A stretch of 64,000 nucleotides of DNA from Flavihumibacter profundi (GCF_020076305.1 NZ_JAIQXE010000002.1:62001-126000), one strand, 5' to 3'; shown: positions 36,668 to 45,856, counted from the stretch's first letter. Translations and numbers: made by a program. The notes: generated by a model from the letters alone, not told the origin.

Positions 36668-37522
36668 ATGGCAAAAAGTATATTCAACAGGAATTCATCA
36701 ACAGGGGCTGAAATGTCATTTATTGATCATCTCGAAGCCCTCCGCTGGCATATTTTCAGGTCGCTCCTGGCAATTATGGCGGGTGCGATCGTAGTGTTCA
36801 TTTATATGGACTTTTTCTTTGGCAGGGTTGTGATGGGGCCGGCAAATAAAGATTTTATAACTTATCGCATATTATGTTCAGTGAGTCACCGGGTAGGGTT
36901 GGGTGATGCGATGTGCCTTTCTGATATTAACCTAAAGCTGATCAGCACGGAAATGAGCTCTCAGTTCATGATGAGCTTTACAATAGCATTTGTCGGCGGT
37001 TTCATAGTTGCCTTTCCATTTGTATTCTGGGAGTTTTGGAAATTTATTAAGCCGGCACTTACTGAAAAAGAACTTAAGAAAACCCGTGGTGTGATTTTCT
37101 GGGTCTCTTTTCTGTTTTTTACCGGAATTAGTTTCGGGTACTTTCTGATTGCCCCTTATACCGTGAATTTCTTTGCTGCTTACACCCTTAGTCCATTGAT
37201 CCAGAATACGTTTACCGTTACTGATTATTTAGATAATATCGTATCGTTGGTATTGGGAACAGGGGTTGTATTTCAGTTGCCCCTGGTTGTATATTTCCTT
37301 GCAAAAGTGGGCGTTTTAACTGCCAGTTTTTTGCGCACCTATCGCAAATTTGCAATAGTTGTTATATTGGTTATTGCTGCTGTAATTACACCCCCGGACG
37401 TTGTTAGCCAGTTAATTGTTACTATTCCCCTTTGGCTTTTATATGAAATCAGCATCAGCATTGCCGCCAGGGTAAATAAAGAAAACGGCGAAAATAAATT
37501 GTCTGAGGAAGAATGGAGTTAA
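36668..37522 (+). CDS. tatC: Sec-independent protein translocase TatC
   Basis: A 284-residue inner membrane protein with six membrane segments. The N-terminal FIDHLEALR (18-26), with the conserved Glu23 and Arg26, is the twin-arginine signal recognition part. The first periplasmic loop (about 52-95, RILCSVSHRVGLGDAMCLS) is longer than in proteobacteria, as is usual in Bacteroidota. The cytoplasmic loop FVFWEFWKFIKPALTEKE is typical. TatA is not next to it. It is followed 27 bases later by rpiB, likely in one transcript. Confidence 0.95.
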   Translation: MAKSIFNRNSSTGAEMSFIDHLEALRWHIFRSLLAIMAGAIVVFIYMDFFFGRVVMGPANKDFITYRILCSVSHRVGLGDAMCLSDINLKLISTEMSSQFMMSFTIAFVGGFIVAFPFVFWEFWKFIKPALTEKELKKTRGVIFWVSFLFFTGISFGYFLIAPYTVNFFAAYTLSPLIQNTFTVTDYLDNIVSLVLGTGVVFQLPLVVYFLAKVGVLTASFLRTYRKFAIVVILVIAAVITPPDVVSQLIVTIPLWLLYEISISIAARVNKENGENKLSEEEWS

Positions 37523-37549
37523 TTATTCAATAAGACAGATGTAGATACC

Positions 37550-38002
37550 ATGTCAGATTTTTCAAAACAATTGCCTATTGCCATAGGCTGCGACCACGCA
37601 GGATACGCCTACAAGGAACTAATTAAAAACTATTTGTTAAGCCAGGGCTGGCGGGTAAATGATTTTGGCACCAACGGACCGGAATCTGTTGATTATCCTG
37701 ATTTTGCACACCCCACAGCAGATAGTGTTGAACAGGGTAAATCTGCTTTTGGGATATTAATCTGTGGCAGCGCTAATGGAGTGGCGATTACAGCAAATAA
37801 GCATGCCGGCATAAGGGCAGGCCTTTGCTGGACTAATGATGTTGCCCAGTTGGTAAGGCAGCACAATAATGCCAATATGCTTTGTTTGCCCGCCCGGTTT
37901 CTTTCTGAGCAGGAAGTGATACAGCTTGTAAATACATTTATTGAAACACCCTTTGAAGGTGGCCGCCATGCCACAAGGGTTAATAAAATTGGTTGCAGTT
38001 AA
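37550..38002 (+). CDS. rpiB: Ribose-5-phosphate isomerase B
   Basis: A 150-residue enzyme of the LacAB/RpiB family. CDHAGY (14-19) carries Asp15 and His16; CGSANGVAI (72-80) carries the catalytic Cys72 and phosphate-binding Ser74; NANMLCLPARFLS and the C-terminal FEGGRHATRVNKI are typical. It interconverts ribose-5-phosphate and ribulose-5-phosphate in the pentose phosphate pathway. Cysteine at position 72 supports RpiB over AlsB-like relatives. Confidence 0.94.
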   Translation: MSDFSKQLPIAIGCDHAGYAYKELIKNYLLSQGWRVNDFGTNGPESVDYPDFAHPTADSVEQGKSAFGILICGSANGVAITANKHAGIRAGLCWTNDVAQLVRQHNNANMLCLPARFLSEQEVIQLVNTFIETPFEGGRHATRVNKIGCS

Positions 38003-38068
38003 GCTTATTTTACTGCTCACCGAACCGACAGGATTGTTATCTTAATATTTCATTCATTATATAATTCC

Positions 38069-39601
38069 ATGAGAAAATTATGTCTATTGCTGGGTCTGCT
38101 CCCGGCCACCCTGGCGATTGCGCAGAAAAAAAGCAATCCGGAGAAATTTGCTGCCACCATCACTGAAAATGACCTCCGCAACCATCTTTATATAGTTGCC
38201 GGAGCAGATATGGAAGGCCGTGAAACGGCTACAGAGGGGCAGCGTAAAGCTGCAGCCTATATTGAACAACATTTCAAAAACCTGGGGCTGCTCCCCGGCA
38301 ACCAGGGAAGTTACCAAATGGGCTTTCCCGTTTACCGCGATTCATTGATCGACAGTAAGTTTCAGGTTAATGGAAAAACGTTTACTGTTAATAACGATTT
38401 TCAGCCCTTCCTGCAAATGACCAGGCCAGGCGGACAGTATTTTTCCGAAGCAGTATTTGTTGGCCATGGTATTGTTGACTCAGCTTATGACGATTATGGC
38501 AGCATGGATGTGACGGGTAAACTGGTACTGATTCTGGATGGTTCGCCGGAAGGCTTCAAAACCAGTAAAAAGGGATGGCGCGCGCCCAATGGACTTTATG
38601 GTAAATACCTAAACGCCGCAAAGAAAGGGGCAGCAGCAGTATTGCTCGTTGCTCCAGGCTTTCCCAGGAAAGATGCCATCACAACGGGGAATATGTATAC
38701 CAACTTATTTACTGCTAAAGTTCCGGCCAGCTTCTATTCTATTTCCCCTGATGTAGCCGCAGCAATTATTGGCAAAGACTGGTCCGGATTAGTACAGGCT
38801 GGTAAAACAGGCCAGGTTGCGGCCAAAATTTACCCTGCCAATACCCTTATTGAATTGAATAAGTCCGTTCAGCAGCTTGAAAGCAGCAATGTGCTGGGCT
38901 ATATTGAAGGCACCGATAAGAAGGACGAATGGTTGATTGTTACAGCACACTATGACCACCTGGGCAAAAAAGGGGATGTCATTTATTATGGTGCAGACGA
39001 TGACGGTTCGGGAACTGTTGGGGTGCTTGAAATTGCAGAGGCCTTTGCAAAAGCAAAAGCCGCAGGAATGGGTCCGCGCAGGAATGTACTTTTCATGACG
39101 GTAAGTGGCGAAGAAAAAGGGCTCTGGGGTTCTGAATATTTCAGCGGGCATCCTTCAATTCCAATCGAAAAAGCTACCGCTGACCTTAATATTGATATGA
39201 TTGGAAGGGTTGATACAGAACGCAAATTGGCCGATACCCTCAATTATGTATATGTGGTGGGTGATGATAAGCTGAGTACTGAGCTGAAACCTATCAGTGA
39301 GGCAATGAATAAAAAATACATTAAAATGACCCTGGATTATAAATTCAATGATCCTAATGACCTTAACCAGATTTACTTCAGGAGCGACCACTACAATTTT
39401 GCCAAAGTAGGTGTTCCGGTTATATTCTATTATGACGGCATGTTGCAGGCGGATTACCATAAGCCTACTGATACACCCGATAAGATCAATTATACCTTAT
39501 TACGTAAGCGAGCACAGCTTGTTTTTTATACAGCCTGGGAAATGGCTAACAGGAATGACCAGATCAAACGCGACCTGCCTATCCCAACTATGACCCGTTA
39601 A
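38069..39601 (+). CDS. M28-family exported peptidase
   Basis: A 510-residue protein with a signal peptide (1-18, ending AIAQ). A PA domain precedes the zinc peptidase core: TAHYDHLGKKGD, GADDDGSGTVGV, SGEEKGLWGSEYF, NIDMIGRVD and ADYHKPTDT. It is a paralogue of the 30.7-32.4 kb peptidase but lacks the PDZ domain and lipobox, so it is probably periplasmic or secreted. It starts 66 bases after rpiB and ends before a bidirectional terminator. Confidence 0.88.
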   Translation: MRKLCLLLGLLPATLAIAQKKSNPEKFAATITENDLRNHLYIVAGADMEGRETATEGQRKAAAYIEQHFKNLGLLPGNQGSYQMGFPVYRDSLIDSKFQVNGKTFTVNNDFQPFLQMTRPGGQYFSEAVFVGHGIVDSAYDDYGSMDVTGKLVLILDGSPEGFKTSKKGWRAPNGLYGKYLNAAKKGAAAVLLVAPGFPRKDAITTGNMYTNLFTAKVPASFYSISPDVAAAIIGKDWSGLVQAGKTGQVAAKIYPANTLIELNKSVQQLESSNVLGYIEGTDKKDEWLIVTAHYDHLGKKGDVIYYGADDDGSGTVGVLEIAEAFAKAKAAGMGPRRNVLFMTVSGEEKGLWGSEYFSGHPSIPIEKATADLNIDMIGRVDTERKLADTLNYVYVVGDDKLSTELKPISEAMNKKYIKMTLDYKFNDPNDLNQIYFRSDHYNFAKVGVPVIFYYDGMLQADYHKPTDTPDKINYTLLRKRAQLVFYTAWEMANRNDQIKRDLPIPTMTR

Positions 39602-39710
39602 TTTTTTTGAAGTGGATTAAACTTGTGATTATAATTTAAGTCTGACCAGGTATAAATAAGATTAATCCATACTTCTTATAAATGGTTTTGATCCGTACCC
39701 TTAAAATGAA

Positions 39711-39736
39711 AAAACCCGCCACTCTGGCGGGTTTTT
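39711..39736. terminator. Bidirectional intrinsic terminator
   Basis: AAAACCCGCC and GGCGGGTTTTT surround an ACTCT loop. A and T runs on both sides let it end the rightward peptidase transcript and the leftward deoxyhypusine synthase-like transcript. Confidence 0.88.
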
Positions 39737-39754
39737 CTGTATGGGAGGGGTCTT

Positions 39755-40729
39755 TTACCAACCCAGTATATAAGCAAACATTAATGGGGCAACAATTGTG
39801 GCGTCGCTTTCTACAATAAATTTGGGGGTCTCGATACTTAATTTGCCCCAGGTAATCTTTTCATTGGGAACCGCACCACTATATGAGCCGAATGAAGTTG
39901 TACTGTCACTGATCTGGCAGAAATAACCCCAGAATGGCACATCATGCCATTCAAGGTCCTGGTACATCATCGGCACTACGCAAATCGGGAAATCACCTGC
40001 TATGCCACCGCCTATCTGAAAAAACCCAACCCCTTTTCCACCACTGTTCTGGCGGTACCAGTCTGCCAGCCAAACCATATATTCAATGCCATTTTTTACG
40101 GTACTTGCCTTGAGCTCATTTTTAATAACATAACTGGCGAAAATATTACCTGTGGTACTGTCTTCCCAACCGGGCACTACAATCGGAATGTTCTTTTGTG
40201 CAGCCGCAATGATCCAGCTGTCTTTCGGATCGATTTCATAATACTGTTCAAGATCCCCACTTAAAACAACCTTATATAAAAATTCATGCGGGAAATAGCG
40301 CTCACCTTTTTCTTCAGCATCTTTCCATTGCTTTACAAGGTGTTTCTGGAGGCGGCGGAAAGCTTCTTCTTCCGGAATGCAGGTGTCAGTAACCCGGTTA
40401 TAATGGTTTTCCAGCAGATCCCATTCTTCCTGTGGGGTAAGGTCACGATAATTGGGAATCCTGCGGTAATGGGAATGGGCGACAAGATTCATTACATCTT
40501 CTTCAAGGTTTGCCCCGGTACAGGAAATAATATGAATTTTATCCTGCCTGATCATTTCGGCAAGGGATACACCTAATTCTGCAGTACTCATGGCTCCGGC
40601 AAGGGTAACCATCATTTTACCACCTTCCAGCAGGTGGGTTTCATAACCTTTTGCCGCATCTACCAGGGCGGCTGAATTAAAATGGCGGTAATGATGCTGT
40701 ATAAATTGCGAAACCGGGCCTTTACTCAT
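39755..40729 (-). CDS. Deoxyhypusine synthase-family protein
   Basis: A 324-residue NAD-dependent enzyme. It shows SCTGANLEEDVM, the NAD-binding GGGIAGDFPI region, and the catalytic Lys in TWGKLSI near the C-terminus, followed by VESDATIVAPLMFA. In eukaryotes and archaea the enzyme modifies eIF5A; bacterial members are thought to make homospermidine or modify other targets, as bacteria lack eIF5A hypusination. The frame opens at 40810, but ATG 40729 (MSKGPVSQF) is the natural start. It is alone between two terminators. Confidence 0.85.
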   Translation of the reverse strand: MSKGPVSQFIQHHYRHFNSAALVDAAKGYETHLLEGGKMMVTLAGAMSTAELGVSLAEMIRQDKIHIISCTGANLEEDVMNLVAHSHYRRIPNYRDLTPQEEWDLLENHYNRVTDTCIPEEEAFRRLQKHLVKQWKDAEEKGERYFPHEFLYKVVLSGDLEQYYEIDPKDSWIIAAAQKNIPIVVPGWEDSTTGNIFASYVIKNELKASTVKNGIEYMVWLADWYRQNSGGKGVGFFQIGGGIAGDFPICVVPMMYQDLEWHDVPFWGYFCQISDSTTSFGSYSGAVPNEKITWGKLSIETPKFIVESDATIVAPLMFAYILGW

Positions 40730-40830
40730 GATTATTCTGATTTTAGGCGACAAAGGTAGCGGAAAAATAAAACAGCCCTGCCAGTGGGCAAAGCTGTTTG
40801 TTTCCAACATAACCTCAGAGAAAAATCCGA

Positions 40831-41283
40831 CTATTTTTTAATTTTTGAATATACAGTCCAGTTAATGCCGTTTTCACTTTTTAAAACGATTTGATCGTTA
40901 CCATTTTCTAATGATACATAGTAGCTGGTTTCTTTGTCTTTAGTCAGCTCAACAAGTTCGTTAATCCAGTAATCAGAATAGTCTTGTTTAATTTGGGACA
41001 ACAATTGCAATGGCAATTGGGTAGAAAGAATGTTTCGGTATGCACTTACAACTTCGCCATCTTCATTCAGGAAAGCAAACACCACATGTCCATTTAACAC
41101 AAACTGCGCCCTGTAGAGTTCGTTCACCTTTGACCAGGTAATATTCTCTGCTTTGGAAAATTCTTTTTTGAAAGAAGTTTGAACTTTTTCTGCTACACCG
41201 TTTTTGTTATCTGGTGTATTGGCAAATGTGGCTGATGCTGTCAGTAAGACCAATGCCATGATGCCTGTGATAATCTTTTTCAT
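40831..41283 (-). CDS. Small exported PepSY-like protein 1
   Basis: A 150-residue protein with a signal peptide (1-21, ending TFAN). The mature part has KKEFSKAENITWSKVNELYRAQFVLNG, then a glycine/acid turn (LNEDGEVV) and a long beta-rich C-terminus. This layout is common for the PepSY-like small exported proteins of Chitinophagaceae. The function is unknown. It is 57 bases downstream of a paralogue on the same strand, so they are probably co-transcribed. Confidence 0.7.
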   Translation of the reverse strand: MKKIITGIMALVLLTASATFANTPDNKNGVAEKVQTSFKKEFSKAENITWSKVNELYRAQFVLNGHVVFAFLNEDGEVVSAYRNILSTQLPLQLLSQIKQDYSDYWINELVELTKDKETSYYVSLENGNDQIVLKSENGINWTVYSKIKK

Positions 41284-41340
41284 TGTATTAGGTTTGATAA
41301 TTTCTTGTTGCTTATTAAGACGTTGCTTGTCTTAAAATGG

Positions 41341-41787
41341 TTACAGTTTATTTTTTATTTTTTTAGTTACACTGATATCGCCTTCAGGACTAACACTAAC
41401 AACCATTGATGATTTTGCACTATGCAGTGTTAAATGGTAAGTGGTAATTCCGTAGCTGATATGCTCAATAACATTCAGCACAATATGCTCTGGAAATCTC
41501 TCCTGTATCTTTTGGGTTACCAGTATAGGAAGATTTTCTTTGTTGATATAACGTGCAACGGCTACCATTTCTCCATCCGCATTATAGTATGCATTCAACT
41601 CACTGTTCTGGTAATTAAATGTTGCCTGGAATAAACCTGCTTCTTCCAGTGATTTCCACTGAACGTTTTTAGCTGTTGAAAATGTAGTGCGGAATGCTTC
41701 CTGCACTTTTCCGGTAATAGGATCAACGTTTGCAAAACTTGCAAGGCTAACGAATGCTGTTGCTGCGATTAAAATAATCTTTTTCAT
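41341..41787 (-). CDS. Small exported PepSY-like protein 2
   Basis: A 148-residue paralogue of the next gene. Signal peptide 1-19 ends ASFAN. Shared blocks are FRTTFSTAKNVQWKSLEEAGLFQATF and YNADGEMVAVARYI, versus AENITWSKVNELYRAQF and LNEDGEVVSAYRNI in its paralogue. It ends in a basic tail (TKKIKNKL). I cannot name a function; a role in envelope or redox homeostasis is only a guess. The 339-base gap upstream is AT-rich. Confidence 0.7.
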   Translation of the reverse strand: MKKIILIAATAFVSLASFANVDPITGKVQEAFRTTFSTAKNVQWKSLEEAGLFQATFNYQNSELNAYYNADGEMVAVARYINKENLPILVTQKIQERFPEHIVLNVIEHISYGITTYHLTLHSAKSSMVVSVSPEGDISVTKKIKNKL

Positions 41788-42126
41788 AAATAAAAATTTA
41801 AAGGTTTAATGATTAATGTGCGTTTGAATAATATGACGATGTAAAAGTATTAAGGTTACAGACGGTCATCAAGTGAATAGTGATTGGTGGCAAACAATAG
41901 CAATAAAACTTATCTTGGAAAACGCATTTAGCTTTTCCGGGCATTTAAATATCCTTTAAAAGCCTTGCCAGTACTGTATTTGATAAAATATGTTAATTAA
42001 AAAATAAATCCGGGTTAATCCATGGTTAAATTAGAGAAGTGGAAATGATAATTACAGAATGGTGACAGAACTTATCATGTAATCTTCGTATTGAAGATTG
42101 TAACTTCAATTAAATAATCAGCGGCT
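41788..42126. other. AT-rich divergent intergenic region
   Basis: This 339-base gap separates the leftward PepSY-like pair from a rightward hydrolase gene. It holds a 7-bp hairpin (AATCTTC/GAAGATT, 42081-42099) 27 bases before the hydrolase start. I see no RNA gene or ORF of note. Promoters for both sides are expected here. Confidence 0.5.
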
Positions 42127-43257
42127 ATGTATAAATATCTTATCGTGATCTGTCTGCTTGGAAGTTTTAAATTGTCTTTTTCACAACCAGCAAATAGTAT
42201 AAAACCGCAAACACCGCAACCACCCTTCCCATATATTGTTGACACGCTTGTATACCAGCAAGGCCCGGATTCTTTGAGGTATGGTGTTACGCTAACAATT
42301 CCCAATGGTGCCGGCCCCTTTCCTGCTATAATATTGATTACCGGGTCAGGTGCACAAGACCGCGATGAAACAATTTTCAACCATAAACCATTTGCAGTAC
42401 TTGCTGATTTTTTAACGCGGCAGGGATACCTGGTAATGCGTGTTGATGACCGGGGAATAGGAAGGTCAAGTGGTAATTTTTCACAGTCCACTACTTATGA
42501 TTTTGCACAAGACGTAAATAATCACATTGAATTCCTGAAAAAGAGAAAGGATGTGAGGAAAGATAAAATTGGTTTGCTGGGACATAGTGAAGGTGGTATG
42601 ATAGCGCCACTCGTTGCTGCATCAAACAAGGATATCAAATTTATAATTTTAATGGCTGGCCCGGGTATACCTGTATACAGGTTAATGGCTGAGCAGAACG
42701 AGGCCGTACTGAAGAGCAGCGGAATAGATTCATTGGCCGCGAAGGATTATAGTGTATTTTTTTCTGCAATAATGCCTAAACTGGCAGCGGCACCTGATAC
42801 CGGAACAGCAAAAGCCTTGCTAACTGCAGCGCTTAAAGATTGGCAGCTTACCGAACATCCCAATAGGGTAATGGCCACCACTGGGATACATGATGAAACA
42901 AGTTTCAACCGGTATGTTAGCCTTGTCGTTCAGCAGGTGTACACCCCCTGGTTCAGGGCCTTCCTGCTATTTGATCCACAGCCGTACCTGAAAAAATTGC
43001 ACTGTAAAGTATTGGCGCTAAATGGCAGTAAGGATATCCAGGTAATTCCGGCTTCCAACCTCGAGGGCATCCGTAGTTGTCTTGCGGTTTCTTCCACAAA
43101 ACATTACCAGGTAGAAGAACTGCCCGGCCTGAACCATCTTTTCCAAACCTGCAAGGCATGTACCTTTCCCGAGTATGCCACTTTATCTGAGAGCATATCC
43201 CCGGTAGCACTGCAAACAATAGGGGATTGGTTACAAAAAGAAATTTCTGCAAAATGA
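42127..43257 (+). CDS. Exported alpha/beta hydrolase (esterase/peptidase-like)
   Basis: A 376-residue protein with a signal peptide (1-20, ending SFSQ). The nucleophile elbow is GHSEGGM with Ser154, and the oxyanion/HG region is ITGSGAQDRDE (71-81), a marker of the 'alpha/beta fold hydrolase, BAAT/dienelactone-like' exported proteins in Bacteroidota. The catalytic Asp and His would be in LNGSKDIQV and GLNHLFQT. The substrate is unknown. Its stop overlaps the next ATG (ATGA at 43254). Confidence 0.82.
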   Translation: MYKYLIVICLLGSFKLSFSQPANSIKPQTPQPPFPYIVDTLVYQQGPDSLRYGVTLTIPNGAGPFPAIILITGSGAQDRDETIFNHKPFAVLADFLTRQGYLVMRVDDRGIGRSSGNFSQSTTYDFAQDVNNHIEFLKKRKDVRKDKIGLLGHSEGGMIAPLVAASNKDIKFIILMAGPGIPVYRLMAEQNEAVLKSSGIDSLAAKDYSVFFSAIMPKLAAAPDTGTAKALLTAALKDWQLTEHPNRVMATTGIHDETSFNRYVSLVVQQVYTPWFRAFLLFDPQPYLKKLHCKVLALNGSKDIQVIPASNLEGIRSCLAVSSTKHYQVEELPGLNHLFQTCKACTFPEYATLSESISPVALQTIGDWLQKEISAK

Positions 43258-43859
43258 ACTTACTTGCCCACGCATATCTTTCTTTCCGTCAGCCGGAACT
43301 GCTGGTTGGCAATATGATCAGTGACTACGTTAAGGGTAAGGCGAAGTTTAATTATCCGCCTGGAATCCAGCTCGGTATTCAATTGCATCGGGCAATAGAT
43401 AGCTTTACAGATCAACATCCGGTAAACGCAATGGCCAGGAAAGTATTTAGACCGGCTGTGGGCCTGTATGCCGGTGCATTTGTTGATGTCGTGTATGATC
43501 ATTACCTGGCTGCAGATACCCTTGCTTTCCCTGGCAATAGCCTGCCAGACTTTAGTCAGTGGGTATATTCAGCAATGGGTAAGCACCAGGAACATTTTCC
43601 CGACCGGTTTGCGGGAATGTATCCTTATATGAAAAGCCAGGACTGGCTAGCTAATTACCAGCAGCGCAGTGGCATAGAAAGAAGTATGGAAGGCCTCGTG
43701 CGTCGCGCCAGGTATTTGGATGACAGCCGCACCGCCTTTGCTGTTTTTGAAGCAGAATATGATTTCCTCGAAAAATGTTACCAGCGATTTTTTCCAGAAT
43801 TGCTGCTTTTTGTAAATAATTATTACCGGAAACTATTGATTAACCCGGAAACACTTTAA
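43254..43859 (+). CDS. ACP phosphodiesterase (AcpH)-like protein
   Basis: A 201-residue protein of the DUF479/AcpH family: MNLLAHAYLSF at the N-terminus, GNMISDYVKGK with the conserved Asp, and the central HRAIDSFTDQHP and DVVYDHYLA motifs. AcpH removes 4'-phosphopantetheine from acyl carrier protein. The frame opens upstream at 43227, but ATG 43254 in an ATGA overlap with the hydrolase is the natural start. Its 3' end overlaps the convergent CoA-transferase by 20 bases. Confidence 0.87.
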   Translation: MNLLAHAYLSFRQPELLVGNMISDYVKGKAKFNYPPGIQLGIQLHRAIDSFTDQHPVNAMARKVFRPAVGLYAGAFVDVVYDHYLAADTLAFPGNSLPDFSQWVYSAMGKHQEHFPDRFAGMYPYMKSQDWLANYQQRSGIERSMEGLVRRARYLDDSRTAFAVFEAEYDFLEKCYQRFFPELLLFVNNYYRKLLINPETL

Positions 43860-45132
43860 AACGTTCGTGGCAGGCACGGTCCAGCGATTCCTGGTCATCG
43901 GGATGTGCGATATTAATCAGTGCGTGTGCCCTTTGCCGCAGGTTTTTACCGTATAAATAGGCAATTCCAAATTCTGTAGCCACATAATGGATATGCCCAC
44001 GTGTGGTTACTACCCCAGCGCCGGTTTTCAGGAAAGGCACAATACGGGAAAGCCCTTTTTTAGTCCTGGAGGGAAGTGCTATAATAGGTTTTCCACCTTC
44101 ACTTAAAGCAGATCCCCGCATGAAATCCATTTGCCCGCCGATGCCGGAATATTGGTAGGTCCCTATGGAATCAGCACAAACCTGGCCGGTCAGGTCAATT
44201 TCCACAGCACTGTTTATGGCAACCATTTTGGGATTCCTGCGGATAACAGATGTTTCATTCACATAATCGATATCCAGGAAAGCAAAGGCGGGGTTGTCAT
44301 TTACATAATTATAGAGCCGTTTTGATCCGAGGGCAAAACCAGTAACACATTTATTCGGGTGGATGTGTTTGTATTTATTATTGATCACATCATTTTCTAC
44401 CAGGTCAATAATGCCATCACTGAACATTTCAGTATGTACTCCAAGGTCTTTATGGTTATTCAGGCATTTCAACACAGCATCGGGGATTGACCCAATGCCC
44501 ATTTGCAAAGTGCTTCTGTCCTCAATCAGTCCGGCGATATATTCGCCAATTTTCAATTCCTCCTCGGTAATTGCCTTGCCAAAAGCAGCTTCATGCAGGG
44601 GGTCTTCACAATATACCATTGCCGAGAACCGGTTTACATGAACCATACCGTCCCCATGCGTTCTGGGCACATTGGGGTTTACCTGGGCAATTACAAAGCG
44701 TGCGGTGTTAACGGCAGACCGGGCAATGTCTACTGAAACGCCAAGCGAACAGTAGCCGTGCTGGTCAGGCAGGGAAACATGCACAATGGCCACGTCAAGG
44801 GGTAGTATCCCTCTTTTAAAAAGTTCTGGAATTTCACTAAGGAAAACAGGTACATAATCTGCCCTTCCTTCACGAACAGCCTCGCGGATACTGGCGGAAA
44901 CAAATAATGAGTTTATGTGAAAATGTCCATAAAATTCTGGCTTGTCAACGATCATATCGCCGTAAACGGTGATATTCACCAACTCAACATCACGTAACCT
45001 GTGTGCCTGTGCAGCCAGGTGTTTCATCATGAATGATGGCGTATGTGCACTACCGTGAATAAAGACCCGGTGTCCCGATTGTATGATTGAAAGTGCTTCT
45101 TCCGGGGTTGAATACTTGATGGGTGGTCGCAT
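43840..45132 (-). CDS. Acetyl-CoA hydrolase/CoA-transferase family protein
   Basis: A 430-residue protein of the family including 4-hydroxybutyrate CoA-transferase and acetyl-CoA hydrolase. It shows MGIGSIPDAVLKCL, the active Glu in VHTEMFSDGIID, the GGQMDFMRGS loop and the C-terminal RAHALINIAHPD. It moves CoA between carboxylic acids; the natural acids are not clear. It is monocistronic; a perfect 16-bp palindrome lies just upstream of its start. Confidence 0.87.
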   Translation of the reverse strand: MRPPIKYSTPEEALSIIQSGHRVFIHGSAHTPSFMMKHLAAQAHRLRDVELVNITVYGDMIVDKPEFYGHFHINSLFVSASIREAVREGRADYVPVFLSEIPELFKRGILPLDVAIVHVSLPDQHGYCSLGVSVDIARSAVNTARFVIAQVNPNVPRTHGDGMVHVNRFSAMVYCEDPLHEAAFGKAITEEELKIGEYIAGLIEDRSTLQMGIGSIPDAVLKCLNNHKDLGVHTEMFSDGIIDLVENDVINNKYKHIHPNKCVTGFALGSKRLYNYVNDNPAFAFLDIDYVNETSVIRRNPKMVAINSAVEIDLTGQVCADSIGTYQYSGIGGQMDFMRGSALSEGGKPIIALPSRTKKGLSRIVPFLKTGAGVVTTRGHIHYVATEFGIAYLYGKNLRQRAHALINIAHPDDQESLDRACHERFKVFPG

Positions 45133-45151
45133 GAATAAGTTTTCGCAAATT

Positions 45152-45167
45152 TAAACCATATGGTTTA
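45152..45167. promoter_or_regulatory. Perfect 16-bp palindrome in a divergent promoter region
   Basis: TAAACCATATGGTTTA is its own reverse complement. It lies 19 bases before the CoA-transferase start and about 90 bases before DUF2911, between divergent genes, the usual place for an operator. No matching regulator gene is next to it. Confidence 0.4.
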
Positions 45168-45257
45168 TGATGAATGTTGAGGAATATCATATTATGGAAT
45201 GAAAATTGTTACCGGACTGTGTTAATTTTAGCACTTATGCAAACCCCTTCGTTGAGT

Positions 45258-45821
45258 ATGAAAAGAGCAAACCTCCTGGTACTTTCTTTTTTTATCTGCC
45301 TGGCAACAATGGCCCAGAGTCGTTTTCCAGCGGTCGACAAATCGCCCATGGATATGAGTTACTACCCCGTTAATTACCCAATCCTGAAAATCCAGGATAA
45401 AGTAACTGAGCCACTAATGGCAAGAGTAATTTACAGCCGTCCGCAAAAAAGTGGCAGGAAAGTGTTTGGGGAACTGGTTGAATATGGTTCAGTATGGAGA
45501 ATGGGCGCCAATGAAGCGACAGAACTGGAGTTGTACCGCGATGCCAAAATTGGTGATAAAAGAGTAAAAAAAGGAAAATATACCCTGTATTCTATTCCTA
45601 CCGCTGATAAATGGACGATCATACTTAATAAAGAGACTGATACATGGGGTGCTTTTCGCTACGATTCCCTGAAGGATGTGGTGAGGGTGGATGTTCCTGT
45701 TGTTCGTAATGGTGAAGAAACAGAGGCTTTAGGTATCTGTTTTGAGAAGACCAATGGTGCTATAAGCCTGGTTATTGGCTGGGACGATGAAATCGTGAGG
45801 CTCCCTATCAGCTTTTTTTAG
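45258..45821 (+). CDS. DUF2911 exported protein
   Basis: A 187-residue protein with a signal peptide (1-20, ending TMAQS). The core is the DUF2911 pattern: ARVIYSRPQKSGRKVFGELV, GSVWRMGANEATELEL, KKGKYTLYSIP and DTWGAFRYD. The family is a small beta-rich fold of unknown function, common in Bacteroidota. The frame opens at 45174, with ATG choices at 45237 and 45258; the last gives a short clean signal and is used here. Confidence 0.82.
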   Translation: MKRANLLVLSFFICLATMAQSRFPAVDKSPMDMSYYPVNYPILKIQDKVTEPLMARVIYSRPQKSGRKVFGELVEYGSVWRMGANEATELELYRDAKIGDKRVKKGKYTLYSIPTADKWTIILNKETDTWGAFRYDSLKDVVRVDVPVVRNGEETEALGICFEKTNGAISLVIGWDDEIVRLPISFF

Positions 45822-45856
45822 CCGCGGCTTTTACCGCTTTACCTGATATTTACAGT

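Noticed and set aside
42075-42491. 138-residue minus-strand frame opposite the exported hydrolase
   Set aside because: It is antisense to a clear hydrolase gene with signal peptide and catalytic motif; no own signals.
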